64,000 nucleotides of DNA, taken from the NCBI RefSeq assembly GCF_958298935.1, contig NC_084940.1, positions 1,580,001 through 1,644,000 on the forward strand, given 5' to 3'. Position numbers and translations under genes: made by a program. The notes beneath the pieces are model-generated. The model did not search any database, was not told the origin of the DNA, and saw only the letters and a list, made by a program, of their open reading frames with translations. The number at the start of each line of letters is the position of its first letter. Position 1 is the first letter of the stretch. Below, in pieces: positions 59,601-64,000 of this stretch. Source of the DNA: Phragmites australis. Taxonomy: Eukaryota; Streptophyta; Magnoliopsida; Poales; Poaceae.

Positions 59601-61030
59601 CTATAATGGATCCCACAAAGTAACTTCTTTATCTCTTTGTCTATTTTGGGTTGTATACTGACAACCATAGACTTAATGAGAAATGAGTATCGCTAATGGT
59701 TTTCACATTCCCAGAGCATCAAAGAAGCCTGTTGGAATTCTATGTGTGAAGGTTGTAAGAGCCCAAAATCTCCGAAAGAAGGATCTGCTGGGCAAATCAG
59801 ACCCATACGTGAAACTTAAGATGCCAGATGACAAGCTTCCATCCAAGAAAACAACTGTAAAGCGCAGCAATCTCAATCCGGAGTGGAATGAAGATTTCAA
59901 ATTTGTTGTGACAGATCCAGAAACTCAGGCTCTTGAAATTAATGTCTTTGACTGGGAACAGGCATGGCTTGCTTTCTTATATAAATCTACTGTAGTTTTT
60001 CTGTCAACATATTACCAAAGAGTATGCAGTTATTTTGTATTGATATATGCAGGTTGGAAAACATGAAAAGATGGGCATGAACAGGATCCTATTGAAAGAA
60101 CTCCCACCAGAAGAGACTAAAGTTACTACCCTTAACTTGCTTAAGACCATGGATCCAAATGATATACAAAATGAGAAGTCTCGTGGTCAGCTTACTCTAG
60201 AGCTTACATACAAGCCTTTCAAGGAAGAAGATATGGAGAAAGAAGGCACTGAGAGTACCGATGTCATAGAGAAAGCTCCAGATGGTACTCCAGCTGGTGG
60301 TGGTTTGCTTTATGTTATTGTTCATGAAGCTCAAGATCTTGATGGCAAGCACCACACAAACCCATATGCGAAAATAATTTTCAAAGGCGAGGAGAAGAAA
60401 ACAAAGGTACTATGTATGCACATTGTGCATTTTAATATAACTTTATGGATTTGTTATGATTGATGTCCTTATTTCCCCTTCACCCCCTGTACTAGGTGAT
60501 CAAGAAGAATAGGGATCCACGATGGGAGGACAAATTCGAGTTTGTGTGTGAGGAACCACCTGTAAATGATAAAATGCATGTTGAAGTCCTAAGTAAAGCC
60601 CCAAAGAAAGGGCTGATACATGGCAAGGTAGACATGACACTCTGACCCTCTATATAATTTTGTAATCTACTACGGCCTTTTGGTTGCTCTGATACTAGAT
60701 GATGGAAAATGGTGATACTAAATTAGTAATTCCTGGCAATATGATTGCATGTGGTCGCTGTTAGGAATAAGATCACCAGTTGTTGCATTAGCTCCTTTTG
60801 GGACTTCTGCTCTCCAGTAGTATGTAGAATTCTTAATGATGGATTATTTGAAGAGACCATATCAATGTCTTTATACTGATGCCTGTATTATCTTTATCCA
60901 GGAAACTTTGGGCTACATTGATATCAGCCTTGCAGACGTGATCAGCAACAAGCGGATTAATGAAAAGTACCATCTCATAGACTCAAAGAATGGTCAGATC
61001 CAAATCGAGCTGCAGTGGAGAACTTCATAG
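56696..61030 (+). CDS. SYT1: Plant synaptotagmin (SYT1-type), SMP plus two C2 domains, 12 exons
   Basis: Tethers endoplasmic reticulum to plasma membrane and binds phospholipids at contact sites. Exons: 56696-56806, 57635-57733, 57820-57870, 57960-58083, 58637-58755, 58859-58960, 59035-59109, 59543-59619, 59715-59961, 60053-60406, 60496-60627 and 60902-61030. They join in frame to 539 residues. An N-terminal membrane segment (FGFSAGIVIGYFLIIYI) is followed by the lipid-binding SMP domain at about 67-250, including LPEIPLWVKNPDYDRIDWLN. C2A (about 260-350) has the acidic loops KKDLLGKSDPYVKL and FDWEQ. C2B (about 415-520) has GKHHTNPYAKI, where the calcium-binding aspartates are missing, as in plant SYT1. 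The intron after exon 9 uses a GC donor at 59962. Start codon: first ATG of the exon, immediately before the membrane segment. Very secure as plant SYT; the paralogue number is by resemblance. Confidence 0.96.
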
Positions 61031-61845
61031 TCACCGAGGAAAGAGCCAAAATGCTTGAACGCAGTATCGGAGGAGACTTATGAATGTTCCTATACTCAGT
61101 TTGTGAATATCTGTAATTGAGTTAATGTAGATATTTCCTATGTTTCTAGACGTCTGTTGATGTTGTTTTTTCTCAATTGCTCTAATTTACAAGAAGAACT
61201 ATGTAGGCATGTTAATGACCCTGGAAATGGAACTAGAACTAATATAATGATAGGGTGTTCGACCATATACAGAGTTACAGACACAAACCCATCATTCTGA
61301 CAGATTGAAATTTGAAGACATCCTCGAAATGAATTTGTGCAATATTTGTTTCGTTTGGATCTTTTATAAGCATTGAGCATGTAACATGGTTGCAGAAATG
61401 CTTCAGTTGTAACGTTGAACTTGCAATGGCTAATGGGAATTTTGATCATAAACTGGAACCATAAGGAATGGGGCGAGCCACAAACGCGATGCCTATGTCT
61501 GGATAACACAGAAGCTGCTGTTATCAGTCACAGTCCAAACCTCTTGACATAATCGGGAAACGTTATGATTCAAAAACCAGCGCCTTTTGAACCTGCTACA
61601 ATTCGATTCCTACAAGACCAACACCTCACCCTACCAAAAAGGAAAGAACAAGACCTCAAGTTCATTCACAGCAAGTAAATGAGCTCGAGGCATTTTTGCG
61701 CCTACTATAGTGCCATTAGAACCTGATAACAGCCCCAGATGGTTGTAAGTTAAACTCTCTTCCACCCTACTATTGTACTAGAAGTCAAGAACCGTATGCG
61801 TTTTATACAGTGACCTACCAAGAACCAGCTTCAGACAATACTGCC
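61031..61845. other. Convergent 3' region between synaptotagmin and the DUF632 gene
   Basis: Contains the 3' untranslated regions of both genes. No further gene was seen. Confidence 0.5.
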
Positions 61846-63763
61846 TCAGGTCAGCAGCCTCTTCATGTCAAGGATCCGGTCTGAACTTCTCTTGAAGTTG
61901 TACACCGACTCAAACGCCTCCATGCAGACGCTGGCGAAGCCCGTCATCGCCTGGAACACATTTGGAAAGCCTGTCTGCAGGTTATTCAAGGTCATTGCTC
62001 TTGTGACCCCAATGCTCTTCTCATACTTGCTCTTCTCCTCATCTGCGTGGCTCCTCAGAGCCTCCACCTTTGCCCGCTTGTCAGCCACTGGTGATTTTCG
62101 CGACATTTCTCCGTAAGCTTCAGCACCAAAATACGGCCCATATTTCGACTCAAGGGATCTCAGCTCCTCTGCCTTCTTCTCAAATTCCTTGAATGCAGAC
62201 TCCGACCTCTTCTTTTGCTTATGTTCCTCAGCTTGTTGAATGACAACAGCATGGATCACTGTTAGGAGAGTTTTGATCCCTTCTGAGGCCACCTTATCAG
62301 GGATTCGATCAATGGCTAGCTGCCATTCCTCACACAAACTGTAAATATCAGAGTTCTGATGAGCTTTGGTCAGCAGGTCGTTGTGGCAGAAGAGCGAGAG
62401 GCGAAGCCAGCCAGTCAGTGAGTAGACATAATCTCTCTGGGACTTCACCAGACTGCAGAAGGCTGAATACCACCTGTCGACCTCTATCTCGAGCTGGAGA
62501 GCTGCTTGCCGGTGGACATTGGAAGTGGGGTTAGTACTCAAAGCATTGTTGAGGTACTCAAGCTGCTGCACGATGTGGGTCTGAACCTGATGACACTCAT
62601 ACATGCCCCTCCACATGCTCATCAAGCTGGAATTCACAAAAGGAAGTATGCATGAGAATAACAAGAACTCAAATGTCTGTAGAAAGTAAAACTGTAAAGG
62701 TATTGCCAGAAAATAACGGCATTTGACATTTAGACTATGTACAGGGGACAATTAATTCGAAACAGTCAGCTACACCACTGAAAAACCACACGACAAACAA
62801 CACAACTAGCACTTGAAGATTCAAACGTCACCAATGCCCGGGCTGATCATGCAATCATGCCAGGGAGGATCTCCCGGAGAGGTCTAGTCTGACCAAATCA
62901 ATGAGCAGAAGATTCAGTCAGAACAGTCAACTCCGAGATAACGCTAGCTCTGCACCACTGCTCTGCTTCCTCCAAACTCCACTACTTTAAAGGTGAGCTC
63001 AAATCAGTAAAAGGTGCCTTGTACAGTGACAAAGTTACCTTTACATGGCTAGAAAGAAAAATAGCAACATGCTCTGAAGCTGTGGCTGGTAGAACCAAAG
63101 AGTAAAGAACAAACGTCACTACTGTTCTAGATTGCTAGCTTACACTTAAGCATAGGGAGAAGGCCGTACCATGGCCCATACGTCCAACCTTACTCTCAGC
63201 CTCATATGCAAGTATGCAAAACGACAGGTACAAGTGGAAGTAGGAAACATGTGAAGCGCCTTAGAATATTAGGGGCCGATTGGCACGGATCCTAAATTTT
63301 TTGGAGCTTGTCATATCCAGCTCTAAGAAATTCAGGATCTGGAACTGTGAGTAGATTGAGGGTATTTGGTAGAGTCATTTGGTTTTTATTTTAGACGAAA
63401 AAATAAATATTTAAATTACTTTATTTTATTATACAAACTCCAGATCCAGCATGGATCTTGGATCTGTAGCTGTGCCAAACAAGGCCTTACTACGAGATGC
63501 AGATGGGAAGGATGATGAAGGGAGCATTGTACTAACCCAGCAACCAGCTCAAGAAGCTGAGGAAATAGCTCGGATTCTCTGACCCTGATGATCTCTGAAG
63601 TGGTGGTCTCGATGGACTGGGTGGCAACAAGCATCTTGGACTCCAGGCTCTCAATCTCCATCCTGTTCTTCTCCATCTTCAAGTAGTCCACACCCTTCAC
63701 CTCCTGCTTCCTCAGTAGACTCACCTTCTTATCATGCTCCTGCTTATACCCCTCGTAACTCTG
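61846..63763 (-). CDS. DUF630/DUF632 protein, C-terminal two exons only (5' part beyond the window)
   Basis: Last exon 62626-61846 and preceding exon 63763-63537 (or 63760; the acceptor is a tandem AAGCAG site). The junction reads ELVAG|LMSMWRGMYECHQ, which keeps frame. The upstream exon has EHDKKVSLLRKQEVKG, then RVRESELFPQLLELVAG. The last exon has EVDRWYSAFCSLVKSQRDYV, LTGWLRLSLFCHND and CEEWQLAIDRIPDKVASEGI (in part), ending DMKRLLT. This is the C-terminal DUF632 domain of the plant DUF630/DUF632 family (N-terminal DUF630 expected off the right edge). The region is largely helical, and a coiled coil is likely around the KKRSESAFKEFEKKAEELRS part. Members are proposed membrane-associated regulators of growth; the biochemical function is unclear. 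Family certain, gene partial. Confidence 0.92.
63272..63486. mobile_element. Tourist-like MITE (215 bp) in the DUF632 gene intron
   Basis: Begins GGGGCCGATTGGCACGGAT, and its right end reverse-complemented is GGCCTTGTTTGGCACAGCT. TTA flanks both sides (63269-63271 and 63487-63489), the usual PIF/Harbinger target. No coding capacity. It ends 50 bp downstream of the splice donor at 63536. Confidence 0.75.
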
Positions 63764-64000
63764 CTTGCAGTTAACGAAAAGTCAAATTCTATCAAAAGGA
63801 GCACAAAGATGCTATCTTTAGAGCTGTAGGTAAAGCTACAATTTCACGATTACTTAGCAGATGTGATCAAAGGAGCATAAAGATCCTATCTTTACAATGA
63901 AAAAGAAATCAAGCGATCAGAATTCAGAACCCATTTGATCAAGGATTGTGGATAGTGATATGGTTATTGACAAAATACAGGTGAACATAAAATCCAATCT

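Noticed and set aside
1..64000. CRISPR arrays, bacterial operons, riboswitches
   Set aside because: The window is a plant nuclear region. Regular spaced repeats seen are LTR, MITE or minisatellite structures, and no such system is present.

Overview
The window is nuclear DNA from a grass, most likely a panicoid. The evidence is GC-rich first exons, many GT-AG introns, genes separated by nested LTR retrotransposons, MITEs and Mutator-like DNA, and protein sequences of monocot type. I read every gene model by eye, by matching splice sites to family alignments held in memory; no search was run.

Layout. 1-5.3 kb is retrotransposon debris: a minus-strand LTR at the left edge, an older LTR element, a GC-rich LTR with a 77-bp internal repeat, and a second LTR of the TGTCACACC type. 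5.9-8.8 kb is a four-exon plastid acyl carrier protein gene (+). 9.4-9.7 kb is a LINE tail. 10.4-11.0 kb is a DUF4408/DUF761 protein (+). 13.0-19.5 kb is a tandem SKP1 pair (+): a broken first copy with copia DNA in its intron, then an intact copy with a hAT-like insertion in its intron. 20.4-23.6 kb is an eight-exon MCM10 gene (-), tail to tail with SKP1. 23.75-33.18 kb is one ~9.4-kb Mutator-like element with long inverted repeats. It carries a decayed MULE transposase, a decayed plant mobile domain (PMD) reading frame and a nested 2.2-kb solo LTR. 33.2 kb is a tRNA-Pro-like sequence. 33.9-39.1 kb is a 19-exon GH35 beta-galactosidase (-). 40.5-43.4 kb is a short LTR retrotransposon with a nested solo LTR. 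43.9-46.8 kb is 3-dehydroquinate synthase (+). 47.4-47.9 kb is a small proline-rich protein (-). 48-55 kb is repeat-rich intergenic DNA with CACTA-like, copia-like and Stowaway pieces. 56.7-61.0 kb is a plant synaptotagmin (+). 61.8 kb to the right edge is the 3' part of a DUF630/DUF632 gene (-).

The genes do not form a pathway. They are unrelated housekeeping or cell-biology genes: plastid fatty acid synthesis, SCF ubiquitin ligase, DNA replication, cell-wall galactan turnover, shikimate pathway, and ER-plasma membrane contact sites. Six models (ACP, SKP1, MCM10, BGAL, DHQS, SYT) join in frame with no internal stop and give family-typical lengths of 132, 171, 389, 832, 440 and 539 residues.

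The most unusual structures are the PMD-carrying giant MULE directly upstream of MCM10, the 66-bp tandem duplication that copies the 5' splice site of ACP intron 3, and the several insertions with readable target-site duplications.
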